Part shown: positions 1 through 11,292 of the stretch, in pieces
How positions within the stretch are numbered: position 1 is the first letter of the stretch
Layout: the number at the start of each line of letters is the position of its first letter
Assembly: GCA_025738555.1 (NCBI GenBank)
Contig: JAOVFP010000006.1
Coordinates: 5,084,001 to 5,148,000, forward strand
Origin: Cyathus striatus
Lineage: Eukaryota; Basidiomycota; Agaricomycetes; Agaricales; Nidulariaceae
Reading direction: 5' to 3'
DNA length: 64,000 nt
The notes under the pieces: generated by a model
Told to the model about the DNA's origin: nothing
Databases searched by the model: none
The model's input: only the letters and a program-made list of their open reading frames with translations
Translations under genes and position numbers: made by a program

Positions 1-1376
1 CTTCAATCTTCCAATACCCAAAGACATTGGGCGATTCATTACTACCCTGTAAACAATAAGATTGTAATACCGGTAAGTAAAATAATAGGTATACGACGTT
101 TAAGTACCAGGGAACGTACCCAGTTTTCACAGTGATCTGGTCCATCAAAGTGTCTACCATTAAAGTCAGCAGGGGCCCTAATGCAGACATCGCGCCAGTC
201 ATATGATTCACTAAGAGAAAAATGCTCTAGATGATGCTCAATTTCCTATGTAAAGAATGTCGTTCAGACCCAACACATATGGAGGCAGGGATGAAGTTAC
301 CCGCAGTCCAGAGCCAGGCGCTGTACATCCCTACGGAAATGGGTTAAAGCATTCATGTCTGGCTCAACACGTTCTGAAGAACTCACATTGTCTTGATAGT
401 TATTCCACCTCGGCCTACACCCTGGCTCGTCAAAATCTATAACCCAATTACCCCACACCCCTTGTTCTCCTAAATCATCGCACCACAAAGGCTTTACCTC
501 TCTGCCATGCACCCTCGCAGCTGTCTCCATACAAGCTGTAATTCGATCGCCTGTATAATTCTCCGGGATATGCTGTAATATGGACCAGTACCGTCTGCTG
601 TTGTAGCTCTCACACTTGCCAACACCTAACTGAGCCCAAAACATCGCTGCTTTGTGACGCTCTTCCTGCTCTGATTTACGCTTCTGATCGTTTCGTTCCC
701 ACTCTTTGTGACGCTCCTCCTCCACTGTTTTACGCTCCTGAACCCTTCGTTCCCACTCCTTGCGACGTTCCTCCTCCTCTGATTTACGCTCTTGAACCTT
801 TCGTTCCCACTCTTTGTGACGTTCCTCCTCCTCTGTTTTACGCTCCTGAACCTTTCGTTCCCACTCTTTGCGACGTTCCTCCTCCTCTATTTTACGCTTC
901 TGAACATCTCGTCCCCACTCATAGTCCATGTGTTCTAACTGTCTTTTGTGCTCCAGTATTTCTTTCTCCCGTATATGTTTGCGGTTCAAGGGTCGATCGG
1001 TGTTGAAGTGATATTCCATCCCCCACGATACGGCAAGCGTGATACTAACGAATATTAACGATAGATGAAACCAACTGAACCTAGACTTGCGTGATGCAAG
1101 ATTTGAACCAAGCAGAGGTTCATGTTCCGATCTGCCAGTATCTGAGGAAGGAGATAAATCATGGATACACACTTGTACCACAGTCCGACGAGAATTTCGA
1201 AATGGACGCACCGGGAATGCCAGGAGGAGCGTGGTTAACTACATCGACTGCGTTGTATGATGGGGGAGAGTCTCCACTATATGTTCATACTGGAACTCAT
1301 AAATTATGTATCAGTAATTTATGACGTACCTTGTAGATGATAAGTAGGTTGGATATTGACGGTTTGTCCTGGGCAT
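1..1376 (-). CDS. Single-pass membrane protein with PPxY motif, coiled coil and conserved-Cys C-terminal domain (copy 1, 3' end off window)
   Basis: Unknown function. I read exons 1376-1330, 1276-1179, 1141-387, 245-120 and 46-1, all with GT-AG introns that keep frame; the gene runs off the left edge. The start was chosen because exon 1 (47 nt) and the following introns match the paralogue at 9218-11292. The N-terminus carries a PPSY motif (residues 20-23, a WW-domain ligand type), then basic residues and a membrane segment at about 72-88. A Glu/Arg/Lys coiled coil (about 97-238) follows, built of 18-residue repeats. The C-terminal domain has six cysteines shared with the paralogue, plus YDWRDVC and FGYW motifs. 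The positive-inside rule puts the N-terminus in the cytosol and the coiled coil outside or in a lumen. An Rsp5-type ubiquitin ligase adaptor role is conceivable from PPxY plus membrane anchor, but that is inference only. Confidence 0.8.
664..910 (-). repeat. 54 bp in-frame tandem repeat coding for the coiled coil
   Basis: About four and a half copies of a 54 bp unit encode 18-residue repeats around EWERKVQERKTEEEERHK. Units differ at few sites, so the array probably expands and contracts by slippage or unequal exchange without breaking the frame. Confidence 0.85.
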
Positions 1377-1539
1377 ATCGTACCACACCACTCGGGTCGT
1401 TGGGAGATGGTGGTAAGGAACGAGGGTAAAACCGTGAGATTCCTACTAGTACATACGAATGTGGGAAGCGGACCCTTAAAATTGCACAGCATGCGAGCGC
1501 CCATATTTATCGGTATACACGTGTAAAGCTTCTTCTATT

Positions 1540-1628
1540 ACTTGCGTAATAGTCTCACTTTGCCATCCTCTCCCAATTAGGACACGGCCTAATTGGAAGA
1601 GGATGGCAAAGTGAGACTACTTGCGTAA
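1540..1628. mobile_element. Small foldback element: near-perfect hairpin flanked by 10 bp direct repeats
   Basis: Positions 1551-1618 form a hairpin with 31 bp arms (one mismatch) and a 6 nt loop. It is bounded by the direct repeats acttgcgtaa at 1540-1549 and 1619-1628. The direct repeats look like a target-site duplication, which suggests a tiny palindromic MITE or foldback insertion about 160 bp upstream of the coiled-coil gene. The family cannot be assigned. Confidence 0.65.
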
Positions 1629-1699
1629 ATGAGAAGCACCTCATCAGTATGCATTAATGTCCATATTTATAATTCTGAAACCCGACCTAAATAACGAAT

Positions 1700-2443
1700 T
1701 TATACTGCTATTACAGCTGTACCAAGTGATTCTTTGAGTTGCATCTCGTTCAGAAAATATCCCGCTTTAGTGTCCTCCAAAACCACCACTCTGGTCTCTT
1801 GATTTTAAATACTCCTTCATGGTATCTATGGATTTCTGAAGGCCATTATCCAACGGCGAGGCCATCTTTAAAGCTGGGTCCCAAAGTCTATCGGCTAATA
1901 CGTATCAGTATTACCTTGATCTATTGATCGAATGTGCCTACTGTTGTGCGATCTTCTCAATAACATCATTAGGCTCTATCGACATTGGGTCCTGGCTGTT
2001 CAAATATTTGCAAATATTGTTTATAATCTTAGTCGTCATTTCTTCGTCCGCAACATCAGTGTACTCATCAATGACAAACAAAACATTAACGAAATCACAT
2101 CCAAGGCGAATAAAGTATGCTATATTAAATTTAAATCTGAACCATAAATTGTAATGGAAATAACCTTTATCGTCTCTAGAGGAATACGATAAAGCTCCCA
2201 ACAAGCCTATGACACAGCCATTTATCTCAGTAACATTTAAGACAACGTACGATAAAGATACGAACTAATGTTGCATGAACGGTAGGCTCTCAGTCCTTCA
2301 TCGGTGAAAAGGCGAAGAGACTCGACCCAACGATCAGACTCTTCTACCACTTGAGTATAGTGCCTGCTAAAGATATTCATGTATGGCCATTTAACTAGGA
2401 GGTCTGGCATCACGAATGTATCTGGGCATCTAGAAAGTTCCAT
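1700..2443 (-). pseudogene. Sesquiterpene synthase pseudogene with internal deletion
   Basis: This is a relic of a class I terpene cyclase closely related to the gene at 5713-7024. Starting at ATG 2443 it keeps the N-terminus (PDLLVKWPY), two introns and the metal-binding DEYTD motif. It continues to about residue 150 (LWDPALKMASP...MKEYLKS). There it jumps directly to the last ~30 residues (LEDTKAGYFLNEMQLKESLG), out of frame. The roughly 180 residues in between are gone, including the NDxxSxxxE metal-binding motif and the RY pair. It cannot make an active cyclase. Confidence 0.85.
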
Positions 2444-3804
2444 AATTTTCCTCTGAAAGCAAGTGAAGCCCGAAGAATTGGCGATATTGAGGGAGAAATT
2501 GAATCTTTAAATTTTTATAGAGTCTGCATATCAGTTACTTGCTTTGTGAACGACTAGTGCAGCTAAATCACTGACACCAGTCTTTCAGACGGATGGCAGC
2601 GAATGCGAACTCTCAACTTTTTGGCTATCCCAATCCGAAATAAACTATAATTTGTATACTAGCATTTGACTCAATGCTGTTTTCGGGACTTCACTTTTAG
2701 TCGTTGTCTCTGACTTTGGAATACCCGATATGCTCCTTATCAATAACTGATTTCGAAATAGTACACACGTACCATATCGTCAATCTCGACTTCCTTGGCA
2801 TATCAAAGATTATGATGTTCCCGTGGTACAGTCCAGCGCACTTCGATTGACATCGTCATTTCATAACATTTATTTTATGCATCGTGCTTTTCCCAAAAAG
2901 CTCCAAGAGTTCAATGGCTATCGCGGACTAGTGAGTTTCTCTTTAGATTTTTGACGACAGCTTTAAAATTTGAACGTTGAAAGTCCGAAAGCGACTCCTT
3001 GTCTTGCAATCGGGGAGATTAGCCATCTGATGACAGTTAAAACGAGTGTCCACTTAAACTTGCTTGATATGTGATCGGTGCTCCTGTAAATAGATGGTAA
3101 GAAGTGAGAAGCATAACTACCTAATTTCACCTATGAAATGTCGTCGATTGCGATCATACCCACTTTGAAAGTTTGAATAGTGGGCTCAAGCTTCATACTG
3201 AGCCATCCGTTTGCAATTCCAGTGGCAGAAATAGGTTAGATTTAGGTACAGGTGTATCTGTACGAGACGAGTGGTGTCGTGTTCGACGACAATGACTGGG
3301 TAGACCACTAAAGAGAAATCTAAGTGTTATGTAATATGTTGGACCTTGTCACGACGGTCAGGTGGCGTGCTGTAGCTGCTATCGCCAATATTGCGGCGGC
3401 TCGTGTGGCCGTGCGTGTCACGGTGCGGCGGAACTTGAAGTTCCCTGAATCCGGTGTTAGTGCGCCATGCGGTGGTTCCATTGCCACCAAAGCAGCTTGA
3501 AATCGGCTTCCCTCATCGATTCATCACCCGTCCATCCATCGAGGTTTTGAAAGTTTTTGATCTTCCAAATTTCCCATTTTCAATCTCTTTCTTTCCGCCG
3601 TGAACTTCTCGGTCATGGAGAACAATAAACTTACCAGCGCCCAGTTAAACAAAAGCGCGCTGATGTACGTACTTGTTACACTTACGGTGATTGGTAGACC
3701 TTACACATCATACCCAGTGCGCCCCGTGACGTATGTCAGTCCTGTAATGGCCCAGTGGGCCACATGTGTATTTTGCGGACATCACAAACGAACTTAGATT
3801 TAAC
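2444..3804. other. Intergenic stretch without recognised feature
   Basis: About 1.36 kb lies between the 5' end of the terpene synthase pseudogene and the F-box pseudogene. Short reading frames only; no conserved protein, RNA or repeat recognised. Confidence 0.5.
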
Positions 3805-5173
3805 ATGGTCCCGGAGGACTCAGCTGTATTATCTGCCATTGAACAAGCAGTATCGGAGATAAGTCAATTGGACGACAAAATTTCTCGTCTCCAGACCAGA
3901 CGAGATGAAGTACATCAGCTTAAAATGCAACACGAAAGCCTTTTTGTTCCTATTCGAAACCTACCAGATGTAGTGCTCGGGTACATATTGGATCTCTATC
4001 TCAAAAATGATGGGCATGCGAATATCCCCAATCGTTCCTGGTCTGTTCAAGTTATTACGCAGGCCTCCTCGTATTGGCGTTCATTAGCCATCTCTTTTCC
4101 TCTTCCTTGGACAAAAATTATTGTCGATTCCCGGCTTCACTTGGCTCCAAATCACGGGTAGAAACAATACGTCATTATATCCAAAGGTACCTCCTGAACT
4201 CCAACGAGGCTCCATTGCAGATAGATATGGCAAGTTGGTGTGGTCCGATCACCTTGGGAAGTAAATACGCGCAAACGATTTCACGCTGTTTTCATAGACT
4301 GGAAGCTATAGAAGTATCATGGACAACCCTCGACATGATCTTGCAATATGTCTCCGAATCTATCGTTGTCTTCATTACGGTCGCTGTCGATCTTTTGCTT
4401 ATAGACCCATATCCATTGAACGTGCAACCTCCCTTTCCCATTTTCGCCTTGAAAATATTGGACACCAATATGGAAATCTCCTCGAGTTACTTGGCATACC
4501 TTGGGATCAAATTACCCATTTCACATCCAGTCGCATCGAATGCTCAGGATTCGCATTTACATCTCTGCTTCATAAAATGCCTCGATTCAATTATTTGGAA
4601 TTTGACGATACCATCTTAACCTCTCGAGATACGATATTGATGCTTTCGACAGTTCGAAAACTGAAGATAAGAGGGACTATTTGGTTATCATTGAAAGAAA
4701 CATTACGGAGTTTCAGCATGCCCGCCCTTGAATCGCTTATCATAGAGTCATCTAGAATGAAAAATGAACAGTTCTTACCACATCTTGTCATACAATTCCT
4801 CAAACGATCGGAATGTTCAACTCTTCAGGAGCTTGTACTTTCCGGAATGCTTCTAGGTAAAGAGTGGAATGCGGAGGAACTTCGAAATGTAACGCGAGTG
4901 GAGATCGAGAAGCCGAGATCAATAATCAGTGATATTAAGTGGTTGTCCATGATGACTATACCAACTGGCGTCGACACCTTCAGTTCTCCGTTTCCCAATC
5001 TTTCAGAGCTGGACTGCCATATCTACAAAGAGGAGGAGAATCTTCCAGAATATATCTCTTCACTGACAGCACTACGCTCAACGTTAACTACGGATTCAGG
5101 GGAGGAAGGTATTCCAAGCCGGCTCTCTTCTAAGACTGGTTGTGAACTTCCATTGGAAGCTACGAGCAGATGA
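3805..5173 (+). pseudogene. F-box/LRR-type protein gene, frameshifted
   Basis: From ATG 3805 the reading begins with a short coiled coil and an F-box (FVPIRNLPDVVLGYILDLYL), then the usual ASSYWRSLAIS segment. It ends in a stop at about 4161. Homologous reading continues in a second frame (about 4140-4390) and then a third (about 4400-5173), where Leu-rich repeat-like text such as LEFDDTILTSRDTILMLS is found. No intron with proper GT-AG borders and adequate length bridges the frame changes. I infer two indels and a dead gene; sequencing error is the alternative. Living relatives would be substrate adaptors of SCF ubiquitin ligases. Confidence 0.7.
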
Positions 5174-5712
5174 AATTGAGAAATGGAAATTATTCATGCA
5201 CTCTCATACTACTTTGTTTTCTGCGATTGGGGTTATTGTAAGATACAAGGATGTAATTGAAGGAGATGGGGAAGATGGCCAATGGTATAGCTTGTAATAA
5301 ATGTGTTTCACATCTAACTGTAATATAACTCGAACACGAACCTTTGTAGAACACCAACGCTTAATAAACTCTGTACGCCTCAGAGCTCCGGTGGTATGTA
5401 CCTTGGGGCCAGAACATAGGATTGGGATACATACGGTGATGGGTATTGGCGACTTCTCCAGTTCTTTTTGTAGACAGTGAAGGTTGGGAGGGAGACGAAT
5501 GCTACGGAAGCAGAGCCCTTACGAAAAACGAACAGCATCGGGCGTCTATCTATTCGGTTAGCATGCGTAAAGCTCATGCCAATGACAGAACTAAGACAGA
5601 ACAGCGAGTCATCCTATTCGTAGAATCCATTACAAGATAAGATTAATCAATCAGATATAATTAAGTAGTAATCATTAGTACTATTCTAAGTATCTTTTAA
5701 GAAACGATTAAT
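5174..5712. other. Intergenic stretch without recognised feature
   Basis: 539 bp lie between two convergent loci. No protein of recognisable family, RNA or repeat was seen; it presumably holds the two 3' ends. Confidence 0.5.
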
Positions 5713-7024
5713 TTAAGCTGCTACAGCTACCTCAGCTACCCCAAGAGATTGTTTAAGTTGTAATTCGTTGATAAAGAATCCTTGTTCAGAATTCTTTAAA
5801 GTTACCTTCCGCGTTTCTCTGACATTAATACCTTTTCCACGATAATATCTCCTCCCTTCAAAACTCCAATCGTCACACCCACGAACCCACTGGCCTATAC
5901 CATCGACATAAATTTTAACCTTCTTATCCGTAACTTCATCCCAAGATGGAACCCGCTTTAAATTGCTGACGAAACGCTCCGTGACTGCATGTGCGTACAT
6001 TTCAAGCCAGCCAAGAGCAGTAATAAGATCCACTTTCTTCTCCAGCATAATATAGGTAAGAATATTGTGGCAATTTCGTTCGCGAGAATACTCTCGAGGG
6101 AACGAATGCATGTCCTGAAAGTTAATGTTAAGTTCCGTCCAAGTTCCTAGAGATCGATATTTGTTTGATATACTTACATTAACAAGACAAATCATCTCTA
6201 CTGCATCGCGAGTGAGCTCGGAAATGACAGGGTGTTGTAGCACATCCTTCTGGAGGTCCAAACCAAATTCAAAGAGCGACAGTGTCGGCTTGCTCCCAGA
6301 AGTACCTCTACGAGCCACAAGGTAATCGGCAATAGTCTGAATGGTTCCTCCATTATTTCTTTCTTCAGCCTCTTCAATGACGGCTTGGAGGTATTCTGTC
6401 ATCGTAGTCGCAAACGATTGAAAACAATTATCTCCCGGAGACGCCAACTTTAAAGCACGATCCCAAAATCTGTATTATTCCATTAGATATATTGCGAATA
6501 GAAGAGAAAATATGCTTACTCTTGTGACATCTTCTCCATAACGTCATGAGGCTGTATTGACATCGGTTCCTGACTATTCAAATACTTGCAGATGCTGTTC
6601 ATGACCTTCGTCGTGATTTCTCCGTCCGCAATGTCGGTATACTCGTCGATAATGAAGAAAACATTCATAAGATCGCATCCAAGCCGAATAAATTCTGTAT
6701 TCGATATTTAGTTGAAGAACATACTTTGAATCGCAGCTGAACGCACCTTTCTCATCCCTGGAAGAGTATGCCAAAGCGGCTAGTAAACCTAACCGTGAAT
6801 TTCTTAATAAAGTTGTTCAAATAACGGGACCAGAAAGGATACTTACTGACGTCGCAAGCGAGGTAGTCGTTGCGCCCTTTCTGGTCGAAGACACCAAGTG
6901 ACTCGACCCAAAGGTCAGACTCCTCGCGCGCCTGAGCACAATGTTTGCTAAGGATTCTTTTGTATGGCCAGTTGGCAAGGAGGTCTGGGATGAGGAAAGT
7001 TTCCGGGCATCGAGGAAGTTCCAT
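5713..7024 (-). CDS. Sesquiterpene synthase (class I terpene cyclase), intact
   Basis: Predicted 362 aa from five exons: 7024-6847, 6788-6747, 6694-6520, 6469-6178 and 6114-5713; all introns are GT-AG and keep frame. The family cyclises farnesyl diphosphate in the cytosol using Mg2+. Visible motifs are the Asp-rich DEYTD at about residue 90, the NSE motif NDMHSFPRE split by the last intron at about residue 229, and the C-terminal WSFEGRRYY with the RY pair that binds diphosphate. The length is typical of basidiomycete enzymes. A TATA-like TATAAAAT lies about 70 bp upstream (7093-7100, minus strand). It is the only undamaged member of three related loci in the window. The product cannot be predicted. 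No P450, transporter or regulator is adjacent. Confidence 0.92.
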
Positions 7025-7739
7025 GGCAATTAGTTGGTTAACAGATACTGGGTGGAATGCGAGGATGAGGAGAAAGACGAAGCAATACTCATATTTTATA
7101 GTTCGCCAGGTCTTTGTGACTACGTAATATCTCCACAATCCAAGGACTGAACGAACTTTCTTTTTTTAGTCGCTAGAGCAAAATATTTCCCGAGATGACT
7201 ATCGGGATTCGGTACTGCCACAGCTCTTGGCGGCAACGGCAACGAGTGCAATTTCAGCTTCATTTTAACGCCGGAATTTGCACTCAATGCTCCGAGGACC
7301 GACACGAAGTACAATCCGCTTAATTAACTAAATGTTTAACATATCATTGCAATGTGAAACACGTTAATGGACATGTGTATCTGTGTTAATGTTAAGCGTC
7401 GGCAGAAAACATATTGAAATCATCGCAATACCGGTACGTTGTATGCCATAAATATCGGGGCGCAACATGCGGAAAGGATATCGTCCAATTGATATCTCAG
7501 CTTTTTATATATTGCACCATTTAATTTAAGGTTGTACCCGCGGACCTGCCTCTTACCAGGCCCTTATGTAGGATCATGGATGGAGTCGATATCCGCGGTT
7601 CTAGAGCGATATGCAATGCTGATTTGGAATTCGTGGAATGAATTGTTCTCTCAGCTAGGTGAATTGGTTGATAAAAATGACTCCAGAATTTCCCTGGTAC
7701 AAAATAAGCCGCTCTGGAGTCGAGGCATCCTAATGGGTT

Positions 7740-8040
7740 TGTGTAGACCGACACCGCACGTAGCCGTACATGCAACCGACTCTCTCACTTCAGAGCCCTA
7801 TCTATGCCCCAGAGATAAACATATCGTATGTCTCTCTACATCGCCATTCCATACTTACCGGTAATCTTTGGTTTGTGTTGACAGACACCGTACATAGCCG
7901 TAGATACACCACTGACTCAGCCCTATCAACCTATCAAAACCACAGCGTTCATATAGGGTATACATAGCACGGTATGTCGCTCGAAATTGTCATTCCATCC
8001 TTAACCGGTAATCAATGGTGTCTTGCTTTCCAAAATAGGT
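7740..8040. repeat. Diverged direct repeat pair
   Basis: The segments starting near 7745 and 7880 share the order GACACCG(C/T)AC(G/A)TAGCCGTA followed, about 100 bp later, by CATTCCAT(A/C)CTTA(A)CCGGTAATC. This suggests a diverged tandem duplication of about 130 bp. Confidence 0.5.
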
Positions 8041-8320
8041 CAGCCGCTATCACGGATGACGCCAGTTACATCTTCCATCGCAGCTGTTGAACGATAGAAC
8101 ATTGATCTTTGGGAGTTGAGCGGCCTGTCGATTCGGAGTCATCAATCGACCGTTGAAAGTGATATGCGCGATTAATTCTGCTTTTGGCTTAAAATCGGTC
8201 TTTTCAAGTGCCTAATTACCACATTCAAGTTACAGTCCAGTGTGGTATGCATCTCAATGATATGAACTGCACATATTTAAACATCTGTTTGAGTTACTCG
8301 AGTCCATGTCATATATCAGA

Positions 8321-8556
8321 CATATCAAAAGTGAAAATTTATAGTGGAAATGAAACATATCGTCTGTTAAATCCTTCTTGCCGGGTTACGCGCTAATAAA
8401 GCATACCTTTTCTTCCCTTTATGTATTAGTAATAGCTTTACATTCCAATGGAAACCTTCGTCTATGTCACAAATACCAAACATATCAAAAGTGAAAATTT
8501 ATGGTGGAAATGAAACATATCGTCTGTTAAATCCTGCTTGCCGAGCTACGCGAGGC
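8321..8556. repeat. About 75 bp direct repeat, two copies 158 bp apart
   Basis: 8321-8395 and 8479-8555 both read acatatcaaaagtgaaaatt and continue through catatcgtctgttaaatcct to a CGCG. They differ at only a few positions, which indicates a recent local duplication. Confidence 0.75.
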
Positions 8557-9217
8557 TGACATACACAAGACATACATAGCATTCCGTTCTCCTTTCTTTT
8601 CCATTTTCACTTATTTTATTTTTTACGTGTTCTTCCCCCCAAAATTTAATCCATATGGGCCTATGTATACGGTTATGTCTCCGTCGCTGAGTTCACAATA
8701 TTATATAGTGATTGTTGAGTGACTGAGTTGTACTGTACTTATCCAAGCTTATCTTATCTAATCCCATCTTATCGTCTCTTCTCTTATTGCATCTTATCAT
8801 ATTGTCATTATCATACTCGCTTAAACTTTGTATGGTTCAATCTCTTCGGATTAGACTTAAAGTACTTCCACTCCAAGGGATACCATGGTTTCCCAATGGT
8901 CGTGCCTTGCACGAAGAACCGGTAGCATACACAGTAACCCACACAGCATCAACGAGATCCTTGATCAATCGCCCAGTACACCGTACGATCAACAAGAACT
9001 GATTTCCAAGACATTTATACGTTCATACCACGCAACACTATACATCAAAAGTACAAAGGACCCCTCAAAAAGATACGTAAGTAATACCAATACACATATA
9101 TACAAGCAAATGCGTTCCCAAAACCTTCAATCGTAAAGTATACTTGACCGTCATAAACATTGAGCACAAACGACATATCGTCAAATTCCTTTAGTAAGCG
9201 AGGAGGCATAGCACCGC

Positions 9218-11292
9218 TCAGCACGTCTCGTCGAGGACACGCCAGTACCCGAACAAGTTGGGCTTGTCGTATGATCCCTGTTTTGTTGTTAGCTATCTGA
9301 TTGGCGAGGACGAGTATGAAGAACAAAAGGAGGGAAGCGTAGAGCACGACGAAGATGTGGAGGTTAAAGAGTCATGGTACGAGTACCAACACCACGAAGA
9401 CGAAGAGACAAGTGGAGCAATGAGATTCAAACATCGGAAGAAGAATGGGAAGGTGAAGATGAAGAGTATAAGGGAAACGTAGAGCATAATGAAAAGATAG
9501 GGAGGTTAAAGAGGCATGGTACGAGTACCAACAACACGGAGACGACGAAGAGACAAGAGGGGCAATGAGGTTCGAACTAGGGACCGAGGGGGTGGAGGAC
9601 GGGGACTACAGGAAGAACGTGATGGTGAAGAGAAGAAAGAAACGCCACGGAGAGAACGTGGTTGAAAATGAGAAGGTTGGGATGAGGCAATGAAGCGGGG
9701 AAGAGCAAGACGTAATCGTAAAGTAAGAGAGCGACTCAGGAGAAAGATGTACGAAGTCACATGGAAGTATAGTGAAGACCATCGTCGCGAGGCATATAAA
9801 GATGACCCGAAAAAAAAAAAAAAAAACACAAAACTCACCCAATGAACACAATTAGTCGGCCCAGCAAAATTCCTCCCGCCAAAGCTAGCAGGCGTCGTAC
9901 CACACACATCTCGCCAATCATACGATTCATTAGGATATAAATTCACTAGATGTTGTTCGATTTCCTGTATCCTCCATCAGCACCTTCCTCAAAACCGAAG
10001 CTGAAACACAAAGAAGGGAGGAGGACGTACACGAATTCCAGATCCAGGAGCCGTACATCCCTAAGACGCAGATTAACAACATAGACAAGGAAAGAAAAAG
10101 GAAAGAGCCGACTTTATCCTTATACCCACTCCACCAAGGCGTACACCCCACCTCCCCATCGGCCTCCCAAGTACCCCACACCCCCGCACTCCCCAAATCC
10201 TCACAATAAACAGGGGTAACACTCCGCCCATTGATCTCAGCAGACGTATCCATACACGCACGAAGAACATTCCCCGTAAAGTCCCGGGGGAGATTCTCCA
10301 GCTGCGAACGATACCTCCTCGTATTGAACGTTGTACACTTTCCCTTCTGAAGCGGAGAGAAGAACAATCCCGCTTTATCACGTTCTTCCATCTCATCTTT
10401 GCGCCTCTGATATCGTTTTTGCCAATCGGAATCTTCAACCCTCCGACGCTCACGCTCGATATCCCTATCACGGGTCTCCTGATCCCACTTCTTCCTCTGG
10501 GCGTCCATGGAATCTTTCAAGCGCCAATGTTCACGCGCTTCAAGATCCCATTCAGTCCTCTGCTCCTCGACTCGCTCAGTCCACTTCTGATGGCGCAGAA
10601 CAGCAAGGCCCCATTCGCGCCTAACCAACTCCCGTTTCCCCTCCTCTTCTTTCCAGCGTACCCTCTGCTCAGCCCACGCAGAGCGCTCGGTGTCCCAGCG
10701 CTTCATCTCGTTCTGATGTATTTGGGATTCGAGCGCCCATTTTTGTCTGATGCTGTCACGTACGGCGGAGCGGTCGGTGTTGGTGGTGTATTCGGTCCGC
10801 CATGTGATGAGGATGATCAGGAAGAGGATTATTAGTGGGGTTTTGGAGCCTGAGGACTTGGGTGCGGGGTTAGGAGTTTGCGGGGTTAGGAGACTATCTG
10901 AGTCCGATGGAGGTGGGGGTGGGGGAGCGGAACTAAAGGTGTTGTATACTGGAATGGTATACCCGCGCCTGGGTGATGAGCTGGAGCAAACGTGTGATGT
11001 TAGTTAGAGTGCTGTTGCTGTTGCGTGATGGACTTACGAGTCACTTGATGATGAACCACCTCCTTTCGCTGATTTTGCATCAGGCAATATACCAACGAGT
11101 TAAAAAGCAAAGAGCGCACCTTGCAAGAAAACGCCCCCTACTGGAACAGGCTGCTCGTTGCTCCTATAACTCGGTGGAGGACTTCGAGGTCCCCTATAAA
11201 ATCAGATCAATCTCAATCTCTCACGATACCTAATAGGAGACTTACGCAGAACCAGAGGTATTCGAGCTGCGCGATGTCTTGTGGACTGGCAT
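9218..11292 (-). CDS. Single-pass membrane protein with PPxY motif, coiled coil and conserved-Cys C-terminal domain (copy 2, complete)
   Basis: Predicted 401 aa from six exons: 11292-11246, 11193-11120, 11068-11038, 10980-10113, 9964-9839 and 9277-9218. Phases all agree; the 10112 donor (GTCGGC) is weak. It is paralogous to the gene at the left edge. Exon 1 is 47 nt in both, the DWRDVC exon is 126 nt in both, and the intron before it is about 140-150 nt in both. The N-terminus is Pro/Ser-rich with PPSY at 22-25, a six-proline run at 70-75 and a membrane segment at about 99-112. A charged coiled coil (about 115-250) follows. The Cys domain carries KC, AC, YCEDLG, GC, DVC and NC, and the protein ends FGYWRVLDETC. 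The coiled coil here has no clean 18-residue repeat. Function unknown. Confidence 0.85.
9278..9838 (-). repeat. Expanded 561 nt intron made of pyrimidine-rich tandem repeats
   Basis: This is the last intron of the preceding gene. On the coding strand it is almost all C/T. The block ggtacgagtacca and its flanks recur about 142 bp apart (near 9375 and 9517), with a weaker third copy. A run of 18 A/T pairs sits near the donor. The corresponding intron in the paralogue is only 73 nt (47-119), so the expansion is specific to this copy. It ends in a good acceptor, AACAAAACAG. Confidence 0.75.

Larger units (their letters stand above)
7025..9217. other. Intergenic region with diverged direct repeats
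   Basis: Apart from the TATA region of the terpene synthase and the two repeat pairs listed separately, I see no supportable gene in these 2.2 kb. Confidence 0.5.

Noticed and set aside
9812..9829. 18 bp A-run as a retrotransposon poly(A) tail
   Set aside because: It lies just inside the donor of an intron in a polypyrimidine context; no retroposed gene or flanking duplication is next to it.
9293..9946. Phe/Ser/Leu-rich minus-strand frames
   Set aside because: They are the expanded intron of the coiled-coil gene read through its donor.
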